Notes: generated by a model from the sequence alone, not told the origin. Positions 7,146 through 16,642 are shown, counted from the first letter of the stretch. The stretch: DNA of 64,000 bases from Winogradskyella sp. MH6 (GCF_022810765.1 NZ_CP094494.1:1302001-1366000), one strand, 5' to 3'. Translations and numbers: made by a program.

Positions 7146-8495
7146 ATGTTCAAAAAGATACTTATTGCAAATAGAGGGGAAATAGCACTTCGTGTTATTA
7201 GAACCTGCAAAGAAATGGGTGTTAAAACAGTTGCTGTTTATTCAACGGCAGATGCAGATAGTCTTCATGTTAAGTTTGCAGACGAAGCTGTGTGTATTGG
7301 CCCAGCACCTAGTAGCGAATCTTATTTAAAGATTTCAAATATAATAGCAGCTGCAGAGATTACAAATGCAGATGCCATACATCCAGGATATGGTTTCCTA
7401 TCTGAAAATGCTAAGTTTTCCAAAATATGTGAAGAGCATGGCATAAAGTTCATTGGAGCTTCTGAGGAAATGATTTCTAAAATGGGAGACAAAGCAACAG
7501 CAAAGGCAACTATGAAAGCTGCTGGTGTACCTTGTGTTCCTGGTAGTGATGGTATTATTGCAGATTACGAAGAGTGTGTTGTACTTGCCGAAGAAGTAGG
7601 CTATCCTGTAATGCTAAAAGCTACAGCAGGTGGTGGAGGTAAAGGTATGCGTGCTGTTTGGAAAAAAGAAGATTTAAAAGCAGCTTGGGACTCAGCAAGA
7701 CAAGAGTCTAAAGCAGCCTTTGGTAATGACGATATGTATATGGAAAAACTCATTGAAGAGCCAAGACATATCGAAATTCAAATTGTAGGGGATTCTAGAG
7801 GTAAAGCATGTCATTTATCAGAAAGAGATTGTTCTATTCAAAGAAGACATCAAAAGCTAACTGAAGAAGTACCTTCTCCGTTTATGACGGATAAGCTCAG
7901 AGCAAAAATGGGTAAAGCTGCAGTTAAAGCAGCTGAATTTATTAAATACGAAGGAGCAGGAACAATAGAGTTTTTGGTTGATAAGCACAGAAATTTCTAT
8001 TTCATGGAAATGAATACACGTATTCAGGTAGAGCACCCAATTACAGAGCAAGTTATTGATTTTGATTTGATTAGAGAGCAAATTTTGGTAGCTGCAGGTG
8101 TTCCAATTTCAGGAAAGAACTACACACCAAACTTACATTCTATTGAGTGTAGAATTAATGCTGAAGATCCTTTTAATGATTTTAGACCATCGCCTGGTAA
8201 AATAACAACACTTCATGCTCCAGGAGGTCATGGTGTAAGATTAGATACACATGTGTATGCAGGTTATAGTATTCCACCTAATTACGACTCTATGATTGCC
8301 AAGTTAATTACTACAGCGCAAACAAGAGAAGAGGCTATAAATAAAATGAAGCGTGCTTTAGATGAGTTTGTAATAGAAGGTATAAAAACGACTATACCGT
8401 TCCACAGACAGCTAATGGAGCATCCAGATTATTTAGCTGGTAATTATACCACTAAGTTTATGGAAGACTTTAAAATAAAGCCCGAAGAAGAATAG
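7146..8495 (+). CDS. accC: Acetyl-CoA carboxylase, biotin carboxylase subunit
   Basis: ATP-grasp enzyme that carboxylates biotin on AccB with bicarbonate. The 449-residue protein has [20 protein letters not shown], the ATP-binding glycine loop [12 protein letters not shown] (about residues 160-171), [29 protein letters not shown], and the catalytic [17 protein letters not shown] region. The C-terminal domain ([16 protein letters not shown] onwards) is complete. The length fits the bacterial subunit, not the longer propionyl-CoA carboxylase alpha chain, and there is no fused biotinyl domain. It ends in a strong terminator and closes the fatty-acid cluster. Confidence 0.97.
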   Translation: MFKKILIANRGEIALRVIRTCKEMGVKTVAVYSTADADSLHVKFADEAVCIGPAPSSESYLKISNIIAAAEITNADAIHPGYGFLSENAKFSKICEEHGIKFIGASEEMISKMGDKATAKATMKAAGVPCVPGSDGIIADYEECVVLAEEVGYPVMLKATAGGGGKGMRAVWKKEDLKAAWDSARQESKAAFGNDDMYMEKLIEEPRHIEIQIVGDSRGKACHLSERDCSIQRRHQKLTEEVPSPFMTDKLRAKMGKAAVKAAEFIKYEGAGTIEFLVDKHRNFYFMEMNTRIQVEHPITEQVIDFDLIREQILVAAGVPISGKNYTPNLHSIECRINAEDPFNDFRPSPGKITTLHAPGGHGVRLDTHVYAGYSIPPNYDSMIAKLITTAQTREEAINKMKRALDEFVIEGIKTTIPFHRQLMEHPDYLAGNYTTKFMEDFKIKPEEE

Positions 8496-8501
8496 TATAA
8501 G

Positions 8502-8526
8502 AAGCGACCAAACGGTCGCTTTTTTT
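8502..8526 (+). terminator. Rho-independent terminator after accC
   Basis: AAGCGACC / GGTCGCTT is a perfect 8-bp stem with an AAAC loop and runs into eight T. Confidence 0.92.
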
Positions 8527-8582
8527 ATTGTACATATCTCAAAATATTTGCTAATCATCGTTAATTTACCATTTCAATTAAG

Positions 8583-8610
8583 AAAGCCTTAAGGAATTAG
8601 GCTTTTTTTT
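8583..8610 (+). terminator. Second hairpin with T tract before the protease gene
   Basis: AAAGCCT / AGGCTTT with a 9-nt loop is followed by a run of T. The end of this T run also forms the -33 TTTG of the next promoter, so the backup terminator and the promoter interlock. Confidence 0.6.
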
Positions 8611-8639
8611 GTAAAGTCCTTAGATAACTGATACCTTTG
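8608..8639 (+). promoter_or_regulatory. Promoter of the secreted protease gene
   Basis: TTTG (8608-8611), a 20-nt spacer and TACCTTTG (8632-8639) match the full Bacteroidota consensus. The expected leader is about 20 nt. Confidence 0.75.
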
Positions 8640-8664
8640 TAGGGAAAAATAAAATTGTTCTAAG

Positions 8665-11658
8665 ATGAAAAAAAATTACCCTAAATTCCTTTTAACCTTT
8701 TTTCTTGCTTTGTTTTTTGGCATAATAGGAAATGCCCAAAAAACGGGTAACATATGGTCAATCAACAAAGATCAAATTAAGAAAGAAGATGTAGCTTTTT
8801 ATAAATCCAAGCCCAAATATTCAACGATAATTACAATTAATCTTGAAGGGTTAAAGCAACAATTAGCAAATGTTCCTCAACGTCAATTTTCTACTAAAGA
8901 TCAAGGAGTAGTACTTCAGTTCCCTAATCATGAAGGAAAACCTGAATCTTATTTGGTACAAGAAGCTTCTGTGATGGAGTATGAACTACAATCACAGTTC
9001 CCTGAAATAAGATCATTTGTTGGAAAAGGAATTGACAACCCTGCTGCAATAATTAGATTTAGTATATCTCCTCAAAAGGGTTTTAGTGGCATGGTATTGT
9101 CTGATAGCAAAACAGTTTTTCTTGAGCCCTACACCCAAGATTTAAAAACATATATAGCTTTTATAAATTCTGATGAAGATGGTCCAAGAGGAAGTTTTGT
9201 TTGTGAAACAGAATATGATCCGGCAGATTTTAAAATATCTGATGAGGATTTTATAACAGCAAAAAATGCGAATGATGGCATACTAAGAACCTATCGTTTA
9301 GCTTTAGCTTGTACAGCAGAGTACGCACAGTTTCATGGAGGTAATGTTGCTAATGTATTAGCGGCAATGAATGTAACCATGAATAGAGTAAACGGTGTTT
9401 ACGAAAGAGACTTAGGATTGACTATGGTTATAATAGCAAATAATCAAGATATTATATTTTTAGAGGATACAGCACTAAATCCAGACCCTTATACTAATAA
9501 TAGTGGCGGTATAATGCTTGACGAAAATCAAACAACTTGCGATAACCTCATAGGATCAGCTAATTACGACATAGGTCATGTTTTTAGTACTGGAGGAGGT
9601 GGAATAGCTCAATTACGTTCTCCATGTACCGCAAACAAAGCTAAAGGAGTAACAGGTTCTCCAGTACCTCAAGGCGATGCTTTTGATATAGACTATGTTG
9701 CTCATGAGATGGGACATCAATTTGGAGGCAATCATACTCAAAACAATAGTTGTCAAAGGTCGAGTGTGTCTGTAGAACCTGGAAGTGCTTCTACAATTAT
9801 GGGCTACGCAGGTATTTGTGCTCCTAATGTTCAAAATAATAGTGATGATTATTTTCATGGGGAGAACATAAAAGAGATGTGGGCTAACATATCATCTGGC
9901 CCAAGCAGCACTTGTTTTGCTAGTAGCACAACAAATAATGCAGCTCCCGCTGCCAACGCTGGTGCAGATTACACAATTCCTTTATCTACAGCATTTGTTT
10001 TAAGGGGTTCTGCAACTGATGCAGATACAGCTTCAGGGTTAACCTATTGCTGGGAGCAAACAGATGCAACACCAGCAACGATGCCTCCGCAATCTACTAA
10101 TTCTGCAGGGCCTTTATTTAGGTCTTTAGATCCAACCACGTCTCCGAATAGATATATGCCAACTTTGAGCACTGTTTTCTCGGGTTCTTTAGCCACTACT
10201 TGGGAGGTTGTGCCGTCTGTAGGTAGAACTATGAATTTTTCACTAACAGTAAGAGATAATGAAGTGGGTGGAGCTGCAACAGACTCTGATGATATGACAG
10301 TGACCGTTCAGAATTTTTCCACACCATTTACGGTTAATACACCACCAACATGGGGAGCAAATTCTAGTCAGACAGTATCATGGGTTGTTGGTCAAACAAA
10401 TTCAGCTCCAATAAATTGTCAAACTGTAAATATTTTGTTTACAACCAATGGTGGTTTTTCTTTTACTACCCTAGCCTCTGGTGTTCCTAATACAGGTTCA
10501 GCAACAATAACAGTTCCAGGTATAGGTAATACTAGTAATGCTAGAGTTTTAGTAGAAGCAGCAGATAACATTTTTTATGCGGTATCTAATGCTTTTTCAA
10601 TCTCAAACGTACAAGACTTTAGCATAAATGCTACTAATGGAGATGCATTTGTATGTGGGCAAGATACAGCTTCAATAGACTTTAGTTTTATAACGTCTAA
10701 TGGTTTTTCTGAGACAACTTCATTTAGTGTATCTGGTTTACCTGGAGGCGTAGGTTCTAATATAAACCCAATGTCTTTAAATACTGACGGTACGGTAACA
10801 CTTAATCTAACAGGGTTAAATTCTTTAGCGAACAACACCTATACGATTACACTTATTGCTACCTCACCATCAATCACAAAACAAACAACCGTAGATTTAA
10901 TAATTACAGATGGAGTTTGTCCTTCGGAAGGAAATTTAAGCTTTCAGACAAGAACAACAGGTGTGATTTTTAATACTATTAATAACTTAGATGCAGGCCC
11001 TAAAACCTCTCCTTATACAGATTTCACATCAATTTCTACTGATGTTGAGGCTGGTATGGATTACGATTTATCTGTAAGAGCGAACTCTGATGGTAATTAC
11101 CGAATTAGTACCAGAGTATGGATTGACTGGAATCAAAACTGCTCGTTTGATGATCCTGGCGAAGAGTATGATTTAGACTTAGGTACGACTGCAAATATTG
11201 CGGACGAATTAACAGACGGTTCGCCTCTAACGATAACGGTTCCTGTAGATGCAGTTGCAGGTACAACAACAATGAGAGTAAGTACTAAGTACTCTCCTCC
11301 ATCTCCTAATCCACTAGACTTCCCTACGTCTTGCGAAACAGGTTTTGATGGTGAGGTAGAAGACTATTCTTTAAATGTTATTAATGACTTGAGTATAGAA
11401 GACAATGAGTTAGACAACTTAAGCGTTTATCCAAACCCAAATAATGGCACCTTTACTATTGGTTTTAACTCAAGATCGGGTGAGGATATAAGTATTGAAG
11501 TATTTGATATTAGAGGTAGAGCTATTTATACTAAGACCTTTAATAGCACTAATAGATTCAATGAAGTGATTCAACTAAGTAGTGCACAATCAGGTGTGTA
11601 TTTATTGAATATTTCTGATGGCTCTTACAAGACAACCAAGAAAATTATAGTTGAATAA
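8665..11658 (+). CDS. Secreted reprolysin-like zinc metalloprotease with T9SS type A signal
   Basis: A 997-residue exported protease. A signal peptide (cleavage near GNAQ, residue 24) and a propeptide of about 180 residues precede the catalytic domain, which starts near RTYRLALACTAEYAQFHGG. The zinc site is HEMGHQFGGNH, first His at residue 347, with a Met-turn in STIMGYAGIC; this is the HExxHxxGxxH metzincin signature. Ig- or fibronectin-like stretches follow (about 430-760), then a GEVEDYSL-type domain ending near 900. The C-terminus (LSVYPNPNNGTFTIGF to the end) is a T9SS type A sorting domain, so the protein should reach the cell surface or medium. It has its own strong promoter and terminator. 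The substrate is unknown; a digestive role is likely. Confidence 0.92.
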   Translation: MKKNYPKFLLTFFLALFFGIIGNAQKTGNIWSINKDQIKKEDVAFYKSKPKYSTIITINLEGLKQQLANVPQRQFSTKDQGVVLQFPNHEGKPESYLVQEASVMEYELQSQFPEIRSFVGKGIDNPAAIIRFSISPQKGFSGMVLSDSKTVFLEPYTQDLKTYIAFINSDEDGPRGSFVCETEYDPADFKISDEDFITAKNANDGILRTYRLALACTAEYAQFHGGNVANVLAAMNVTMNRVNGVYERDLGLTMVIIANNQDIIFLEDTALNPDPYTNNSGGIMLDENQTTCDNLIGSANYDIGHVFSTGGGGIAQLRSPCTANKAKGVTGSPVPQGDAFDIDYVAHEMGHQFGGNHTQNNSCQRSSVSVEPGSASTIMGYAGICAPNVQNNSDDYFHGENIKEMWANISSGPSSTCFASSTTNNAAPAANAGADYTIPLSTAFVLRGSATDADTASGLTYCWEQTDATPATMPPQSTNSAGPLFRSLDPTTSPNRYMPTLSTVFSGSLATTWEVVPSVGRTMNFSLTVRDNEVGGAATDSDDMTVTVQNFSTPFTVNTPPTWGANSSQTVSWVVGQTNSAPINCQTVNILFTTNGGFSFTTLASGVPNTGSATITVPGIGNTSNARVLVEAADNIFYAVSNAFSISNVQDFSINATNGDAFVCGQDTASIDFSFITSNGFSETTSFSVSGLPGGVGSNINPMSLNTDGTVTLNLTGLNSLANNTYTITLIATSPSITKQTTVDLIITDGVCPSEGNLSFQTRTTGVIFNTINNLDAGPKTSPYTDFTSISTDVEAGMDYDLSVRANSDGNYRISTRVWIDWNQNCSFDDPGEEYDLDLGTTANIADELTDGSPLTITVPVDAVAGTTTMRVSTKYSPPSPNPLDFPTSCETGFDGEVEDYSLNVINDLSIEDNELDNLSVYPNPNNGTFTIGFNSRSGEDISIEVFDIRGRAIYTKTFNSTNRFNEVIQLSSAQSGVYLLNISDGSYKTTKKIIVE

Positions 11659-11675
11659 TTCTTAAGATTAAACTC

Positions 11676-11706
11676 AAAAGCTCCTTATATTGAGGAGCTT
11701 TTTTTT
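11676..11706 (+). terminator. Rho-independent terminator after the protease gene
   Basis: AAAAGCTCCT / AGGAGCTTTT (10 bp, 7-nt loop) with a T8 run ends only 3 nt before the next ATG at 11710. The descending arm contains GAGGAG, which could act as a distant ribosome-binding site if transcripts read through. Confidence 0.88.
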
Positions 11707-11709
11707 GCT

Positions 11710-12825
11710 ATGAATTTATCGTATTGGGAAATAAAAACGTGGTTTACAGAGGTCGATTTCACTATCGTTGGAAGTGGAATCGTTGGGCTCAACACAGCAT
11801 TTCATTTAAAAAACAGATTCCCAAGCGCTAAGATTGTAATACTAGAACAAGGGGTTTTGCCACAAGGGGCCAGCACTAAAAATGCAGGTTTTGCTTGTTT
11901 TGGAAGCCTAAGTGAAATTATTGACGACCTAACAACACATTCAGAAGAAGAGGTGTTAAATCTCATTACAAAACGAATAAATGGCTTACAATTACTTCGC
12001 GAAACCTTGGGAGATAAAGCTATAGACTATCAAAACCTTGGTGGATATGAGTTATTCACAAAAGAGAATGAGCCACTTTATAATCTATGCCAAGAGAAAC
12101 AAGAGTATATTAATAAGTCTCTAAAGCCTATTTTTAACGATGATGTCTTTAGTTTTAAATCAAATAACTTTGGGTTTAAAAACATTCAATCTCGATGCTG
12201 TTTTAATCAGTTTGAAGGACAGCTAGATACAGGTAAAATGATGGAGGCGCTTCTTCATAAGGTGTTGAGTTTGGGTGTTAAAATCATTAATAACTGTACT
12301 GTAGAGACCTATTCAGAAGGAACAAGCGATGTAAAGATAAAAACCAATCAATTTGAGTTTTCGACTTCAAAACTTTTAATAGCCACAAACGGATTTGCTT
12401 CAAGATTAATAGACGAAGAAGTAAAGCCTGCAAGAGCTCAGGTTTTAATCACCAAACCTATACATAATCTGCACATCAAAGGAACATTTCATTTAGATAG
12501 AGGCTATTACTATTTTAGAAATATAGATGATAGAATTCTATTTGGAGGTGGAAGGCATTTGGATTTTAAAACAGAGGAAACAGATGAATTTGGGCAAACA
12601 GAGCGTATTCAAAATACTTTAGAGTCGTTACTAAAAACCACTATTTTGCCCAATATAGATTTTGAAATTGACCATAGATGGTCTGGTATAATGGGAGTTG
12701 GCCAACAAAAAAAGGCTATTGTAAAACAACTTAGCAATAATGTTTTTTGCGGAGTAAGACTTGGCGGTATGGGAGTTGCTATTGGTAGTAGTGTTGGAAA
12801 GGATTTAGCAGATTTAATGGAATGA
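11710..12825 (+). CDS. FAD-dependent oxidoreductase, D-amino-acid oxidase/DadA superfamily
   Basis: A 371-residue cytosolic flavoprotein. The N-terminal Rossmann fingerprint FTIVGSGIVGLNTAFHLK, with Glu at ILEQG closing the ADP-binding fold, is followed by the DAO-family segment GASTKNAGFACFGS. The C-terminal half has ITKPIHNLHIKGTFHLDRGY, ILFGGGRHLDF and the closing GVRLGGMGVAIGSS, typical of the family. The substrate is unknown (amine, amino acid or N-methyl group). No amino-acid pathway gene lies next to it. It overlaps the next gene by ATGA, so the two are coupled. The start sits just after a terminator T tract with no clear promoter. The frame has no other early ATG, so the start is accepted. 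Confidence 0.85.
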   Translation: MNLSYWEIKTWFTEVDFTIVGSGIVGLNTAFHLKNRFPSAKIVILEQGVLPQGASTKNAGFACFGSLSEIIDDLTTHSEEEVLNLITKRINGLQLLRETLGDKAIDYQNLGGYELFTKENEPLYNLCQEKQEYINKSLKPIFNDDVFSFKSNNFGFKNIQSRCCFNQFEGQLDTGKMMEALLHKVLSLGVKIINNCTVETYSEGTSDVKIKTNQFEFSTSKLLIATNGFASRLIDEEVKPARAQVLITKPIHNLHIKGTFHLDRGYYYFRNIDDRILFGGGRHLDFKTEETDEFGQTERIQNTLESLLKTTILPNIDFEIDHRWSGIMGVGQQKKAIVKQLSNNVFCGVRLGGMGVAIGSSVGKDLADLME

Positions 12826-13271
12826 ACACAAAAGAACAGCTATACACTAAATGTAGTGATGTTTTACAAGCACGTTTAGCACTTGTTAAAAAAAGCATTT
12901 TAGACCTTGAGAATGCGTTGCAGTCTGAAACAAAGAGTAGTGCAGGAGATAAGCATGAAACAGGGCGAGCCATGATACAAATAGAGCGTGAAAAAGCAGG
13001 GCAACAGCTTGCAGAAATTCAAAAGAGTCAAGAGTTACTTCAAAAAATAGATTACAATTCAATACACAAAAACATTGCTTTAGGGAGTGTGGTGTACACT
13101 TCACAGCACAATTATTTCATAAGTATAAGCGTAGGTGAAATAAGTCTTAACGAGGCATCATTTTATGCCATTTCTCCATTATCACCAATTGCTAAATTAT
13201 TATTAGGGAAGACAAAAGGAGACACTATGGTTTTTAGAGATAATTCCTTTGTAATATCAAAAGTGATATAG
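12822..13271 (+). CDS. Small protein with coiled-coil N-terminus and GreA/GreB-like C-terminal domain
   Basis: A 149-residue protein. Residues 1-75 are a predicted helical hairpin rich in Glu, Lys and Gln (LALVKKSILDLENAL, RAMIQIEREKAGQQLAEI). Residues 80-149 form a beta-rich domain (ALGSVVYTSQHNYFIS, YAISPLSPIAKLLLGKTKGD, FVISKVI) resembling the FKBP-like C-domain of GreA/GreB. Helical hairpin plus GreA-C is the layout of secondary-channel RNA polymerase factors, but the conserved acidic tip of GreA is not obvious. Homologues are sometimes labelled 3-oxoacyl-ACP synthase, for which I see no basis. It overlaps the FAD oxidoreductase by 4 nt. A weak CCTTT/AAAGG hairpin with a T run follows (13273-13305). 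Confidence 0.65.
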   Translation: MNTKEQLYTKCSDVLQARLALVKKSILDLENALQSETKSSAGDKHETGRAMIQIEREKAGQQLAEIQKSQELLQKIDYNSIHKNIALGSVVYTSQHNYFISISVGEISLNEASFYAISPLSPIAKLLLGKTKGDTMVFRDNSFVISKVI

Positions 13272-13302
13272 TCCTTTTTGCTAGTTTGATTGAAAGGGTT
13301 TT

Positions 13303-14214
13303 TTAATCCAAAATTTTAAAATAAATCATCTCTTTCTCATTAATAGACTCTGTGTGAGAAATATATATAAGATGCTCATTATATAAAGCTTCTACCAGCC
13401 ATGAGTTTCCATTAAAATAGGATTGTTTAACAATGGCTTTTAAGTCAGAATGGTCTACAATTTTTAATTGGTGAGCGTAATAAATAGTGTTGTTAACACT
13501 ATTAAACTCTTCAAAAAAAGAAGCTATTAAAGGTAGTTTCGGGTTTTTATAAAGGTTTTGAGGAGTATCTTTAGCAATAATCTTTTTGTTGTGTAGCACT
13601 AACATTTCATCCGCAAAACCAAGAACATCATTTTTATCATGGGTGGCCACAACGCAAGTAATATTTTTTTCCTTTAGATAGTTAAATACGTTTCTGCGTA
13701 AGGATTGTTTTTTGAAATTATCAATATGACTAAAGGGCTCATCTAGCAGAAGGATTTCTGGTTCTTTTGCCAAAGCTCTGGCTAAGGCAACACGTTGTTT
13801 TTGTCCACCACTCAGATTTTTTACTTTGGTTTGTGCAAAGTTGTCTAATTCTACAATTGTAATTAATTCTTGCGTTCGTTTTTCTTTTTCTTCAGGATAA
13901 AAACGCGATAGATGTTTACCAATATTATTTGCAACCGAAGTATAAGGCATTAGGTCAAATTCTTGAGTGACATATTTCATAAAATCATAGCCCACAACCA
14001 AATTATGTTTTGGGCCAAGAATTTCGGTGTTTTTCCAAAATACCTGACCGTGTTCTAAGTCATATTCACCAAAAATTAATTTTAGAATTGTACTTTTTCC
14101 AGAACCACTCTCGCCAATGATAGCTAGATTTTCACCTGATTTAACGGTGAAGTTTATATCCTTCAGAACAGGATTATCGGTATAACCGAAGCTAAGGTTT
14201 TTAACTTGAAGCAT
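13303..14214 (-). CDS. ABC transporter ATP-binding protein
   Basis: A 303-residue ATPase from the preferred start MLQVKNLSFGYTDNPVLKDI. Walker A is GESGSGKSTI, the Q-loop lies near YVTQEFDL, the signature is LSGGQKQRVALARALA, Walker B is ILLLDEPF, and the switch His is in VVATHDK. About 90 extra C-terminal residues after the nucleotide-binding domain (including IYYAHQLKIVDHS and NEHLIYISHTES) resemble the regulatory domain of molybdate/spermidine/sulfate-type importer ATPases. No permease or binding protein is adjacent, so it is an orphan ATPase with unknown substrate. An ATG 63 nt upstream is open but lies inside the terminator hairpin of the previous gene and before the -7 box. The start at 14214 is favoured and may be leaderless. 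Confidence 0.88.
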   Translation of the reverse strand: MLQVKNLSFGYTDNPVLKDINFTVKSGENLAIIGESGSGKSTILKLIFGEYDLEHGQVFWKNTEILGPKHNLVVGYDFMKYVTQEFDLMPYTSVANNIGKHLSRFYPEEKEKRTQELITIVELDNFAQTKVKNLSGGQKQRVALARALAKEPEILLLDEPFSHIDNFKKQSLRRNVFNYLKEKNITCVVATHDKNDVLGFADEMLVLHNKKIIAKDTPQNLYKNPKLPLIASFFEEFNSVNNTIYYAHQLKIVDHSDLKAIVKQSYFNGNSWLVEALYNEHLIYISHTESINEKEMIYFKILD

Positions 14215-14218
14215 ATTG

Positions 14219-14226
14219 CAAAAATA
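14219..14226 (-). promoter_or_regulatory. -7 promoter element of the ABC ATPase gene
   Basis: TATTTTTG on the minus strand matches TAnnTTTG. Its last G is 5 nt upstream of the ATG (TTTTTGCAATATG), the same geometry as at rbfA, so the mRNA may begin at the start codon. Confidence 0.6.
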
Positions 14227-14230
14227 CCAT

Positions 14231-14259
14231 AAAAAAGCCGCTTGGATCTCAAGCGGCTT
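14231..14259 (-). terminator. Rho-independent terminator after the FG-GAP/UnbV gene
   Basis: AAGCCGCTTG / CAAGCGGCTT (10 bp perfect, 5-nt loop) is followed on the minus strand by six T. It separates the upstream gene from the ABC ATPase gene. Confidence 0.92.
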
Positions 14260-14278
14260 AGTGTATTTAAAATGCAAT

Positions 14279-16630
14279 TTATTTTTTAATAAACTTTCGT
14301 CTTATGCTTCGACCATTAGATTCAATTCTCAAGAAGTAAACACCTCCTTGAAGACTTGAAACATTAAGTTCATTATTAGTCATCATTTGGTTGAAAACAC
14401 GTTTTCCTGTAACATCAAAAATCGTAGCGATTTTTTCTGTTAATACTGTTGAGGTTTTAATCTTTAAAACATCATCTACAGGGTTAGGATAAATTGAGAT
14501 ATCTGAGATAGTCTGATCTTCGATACTAAGAGGAGCTGTACCTTCAACAAGCACATGAGTAGTATTAATGCTAGGATTTTCAAATACATCAACGACACCA
14601 GAAGGCCAATACACTCTAATTTCTGTAATTGAAGTTTCTGTACCTATACCAAAATGAGTGTTAAGCGAACTCATAAATTCAAAGCCTTCGCCACTTCTTA
14701 CATCTCTAATTTGAGTGCCAGAAGGAGTCACTAATTCAACTCTAGCACCTATTCCGTTTCTATTGCTGTAGTTTGGTGTAACATGTGCCATACCTACAGT
14801 GTTTATCTTAACCCAATTATTACTATTACCAAGATTGTAATATATGGTTTCGTTATAATAGGTGTCTATAAACCCATCGTTATTTAAATCACCAAAACTT
14901 CCATTTTTATAGTTGATTTGAGTATTATCGGCATCTTCAAAAGTCATGTCTCCCTTTCCATACATAATAGAACCATTACTTATAATATCAAGATAGCCAT
15001 CATTGTCAATGTCGTACGCAGAGCTTTCCCATCCTGTTGGAGCATTAATCCCAGCACCAGCCGTAACATCGGTAAAAACATAGTCATTGTTCGGGTTGCC
15101 ATCATCAGAGAAACCACTGTTTTCCATTAATTTGTGAGAACCAGAACTTGCGCCAACAAACACATCCATATCACCATCATTATCAAAATCTCCCCAAGCA
15201 GAAGACCAAGTTTGCATTGGGTCTGCCAAACCTATAACAGCAGCATTTTCAGTGTAAGTGCCATCTCCATTATTTGTAACCATCATATTTGTTCTTCGCT
15301 CTTCAGCTCCTCCACACTTAGCGATGAATAAATCGATGTTTCTATCGTTATTATAATCTATCCAGATAGACCCATAATCACCTCCAGTAGGATAATTACC
15401 TAGTGAGTAAGGTGCTCCAGCGGTTACGTCAGATTGATAAAAAGTAAAGTTGCCAGTACCATCGTTTATAAAATATACGTTTGGCTCTACATCGTGGCAA
15501 ACAAAAGCATCAAGGTTTCCGTCGTTATTAATATCTACAAAGTTAGAGCGTTGAGAGAATACATAATCTGAAGTGGATTGTTCGGTAAAGCTATTACCAT
15601 CGCTGCTTGCTTGCATAAATGTTACACCACTGCCAGACCCATAAAGTAAATCGGTTTTCCCATTTGCATCAAAGTCAGCTGCAGCCATACTCCAACTTGG
15701 TAGATAATTTGCGTTAGGTGTGGTAATATTTTTGTTCGTAAAAGAACCATTTAGATTTTGTTCTTGAATGTTAATATTCGTAGAAGAAACCCCAACAATA
15801 TCATCTAAAAAGTCTCCATTCATATCAACAACGGCCATATCATAACCACTAACCGCAATTGATTGCTGAGTGAAATTAATTCTTGAAGGTACAAGCGTTG
15901 TAAAACTTACTGGTCCAACAAAGTTTGAAACTTCACCATCACCACAATTAGCCTGTACATAAAAATCATAAGAAGTGCCTTGGGATAAGTTTGAAAGGTT
16001 ATAAGATGTTGTATTTAGGTTAGGAACACTATTACCCGAACCTAACGGAAAACCTGCAACACCCCATTCAATATTCCAAGAGAGTGATGACCCTATTTCA
16101 GTCCATTGGAGATCTGCTGAATTTGCCATAATATTACTGGCAGTTGGATTTGTAGGGTTTGGACAAGAAGGAGTTTCATATAATGTAACAACAATATTAG
16201 ACCAATCGGCATTTGAGCCACTATAACTTTGATTAAATACTAAATCAATATAGCCATCGGTTGATGGATCATAAAGACCTGGTAAATCTCCTTCAAAAAT
16301 TATTGTTGCATCACTTGTTGAATTGGCATCACCAGAAGTAGGAGGGTTAATGTTAACAGAGCCCGAAGAGGTTGTAAATGTTAAGTCTGCTTCACTAGAC
16401 CATGGAACACCAGACCCCTCTGACCAATCGACAGAGACTCTAAAAGAAATGTAAGAACCAGATGTGGGAGTGGTAACACCTGCTGAATTGCCAACATCGT
16501 TAAGGCTATAAGTTACAGGAGATGCTTGAGCCACATTTATTGGCCCATCGATAGTGCTAAAAACATACTGTGCATTTCCTACAAAATAGGTAAAGACAAC
16601 AGTTATTAAAAATAAGGTAATTTTTTTCAT
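14279..16630 (-). CDS. T9SS-exported FG-GAP/VCBS protein with ASPIC/UnbV (CRTAC1-like) domain
   Basis: A 783-residue exported protein. The signal peptide ends near VGNAQ (residue 21). A beta domain comes next, then a fibronectin type III-like module (about 155-245; PTASNIMANSADLQWTEIG). Repeated FG-GAP/VCBS units with Asp-rich loops follow (about 255-590; VDMNGDFLDDIVG, DINNDGNLDAFV, DFDNDGDMDVFV, DIDNDGYLDIIS), likely binding calcium in a beta-propeller. The ASPIC/UnbV domain has RNGIGARVELV and ITEIRVYWPSGVVD. The tail (ISIYPNPVDDVLKIKTS onwards) is a T9SS type A signal. It starts 12 nt after the diheme cytochrome gene and shares its transcript. UnbV-type proteins are often cell-surface or matrix proteins; the ligand is unknown. 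Confidence 0.9.
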   Translation of the reverse strand: MKKITLFLITVVFTYFVGNAQYVFSTIDGPINVAQASPVTYSLNDVGNSAGVTTPTSGSYISFRVSVDWSEGSGVPWSSEADLTFTTSSGSVNINPPTSGDANSTSDATIIFEGDLPGLYDPSTDGYIDLVFNQSYSGSNADWSNIVVTLYETPSCPNPTNPTASNIMANSADLQWTEIGSSLSWNIEWGVAGFPLGSGNSVPNLNTTSYNLSNLSQGTSYDFYVQANCGDGEVSNFVGPVSFTTLVPSRINFTQQSIAVSGYDMAVVDMNGDFLDDIVGVSSTNINIQEQNLNGSFTNKNITTPNANYLPSWSMAAADFDANGKTDLLYGSGSGVTFMQASSDGNSFTEQSTSDYVFSQRSNFVDINNDGNLDAFVCHDVEPNVYFINDGTGNFTFYQSDVTAGAPYSLGNYPTGGDYGSIWIDYNNDRNIDLFIAKCGGAEERRTNMMVTNNGDGTYTENAAVIGLADPMQTWSSAWGDFDNDGDMDVFVGASSGSHKLMENSGFSDDGNPNNDYVFTDVTAGAGINAPTGWESSAYDIDNDGYLDIISNGSIMYGKGDMTFEDADNTQINYKNGSFGDLNNDGFIDTYYNETIYYNLGNSNNWVKINTVGMAHVTPNYSNRNGIGARVELVTPSGTQIRDVRSGEGFEFMSSLNTHFGIGTETSITEIRVYWPSGVVDVFENPSINTTHVLVEGTAPLSIEDQTISDISIYPNPVDDVLKIKTSTVLTEKIATIFDVTGKRVFNQMMTNNELNVSSLQGGVYFLRIESNGRSIRRKFIKK

Positions 16631-16642
16631 GCTTTAATGGTA

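Noticed and set aside
12822-13271. 3-oxoacyl-ACP synthase annotation that homologues may carry
   Set aside because: No thiolase fold, no Cys-His-Asn triad and only 149 residues; the features are a coiled coil and a GreA-C-like domain.
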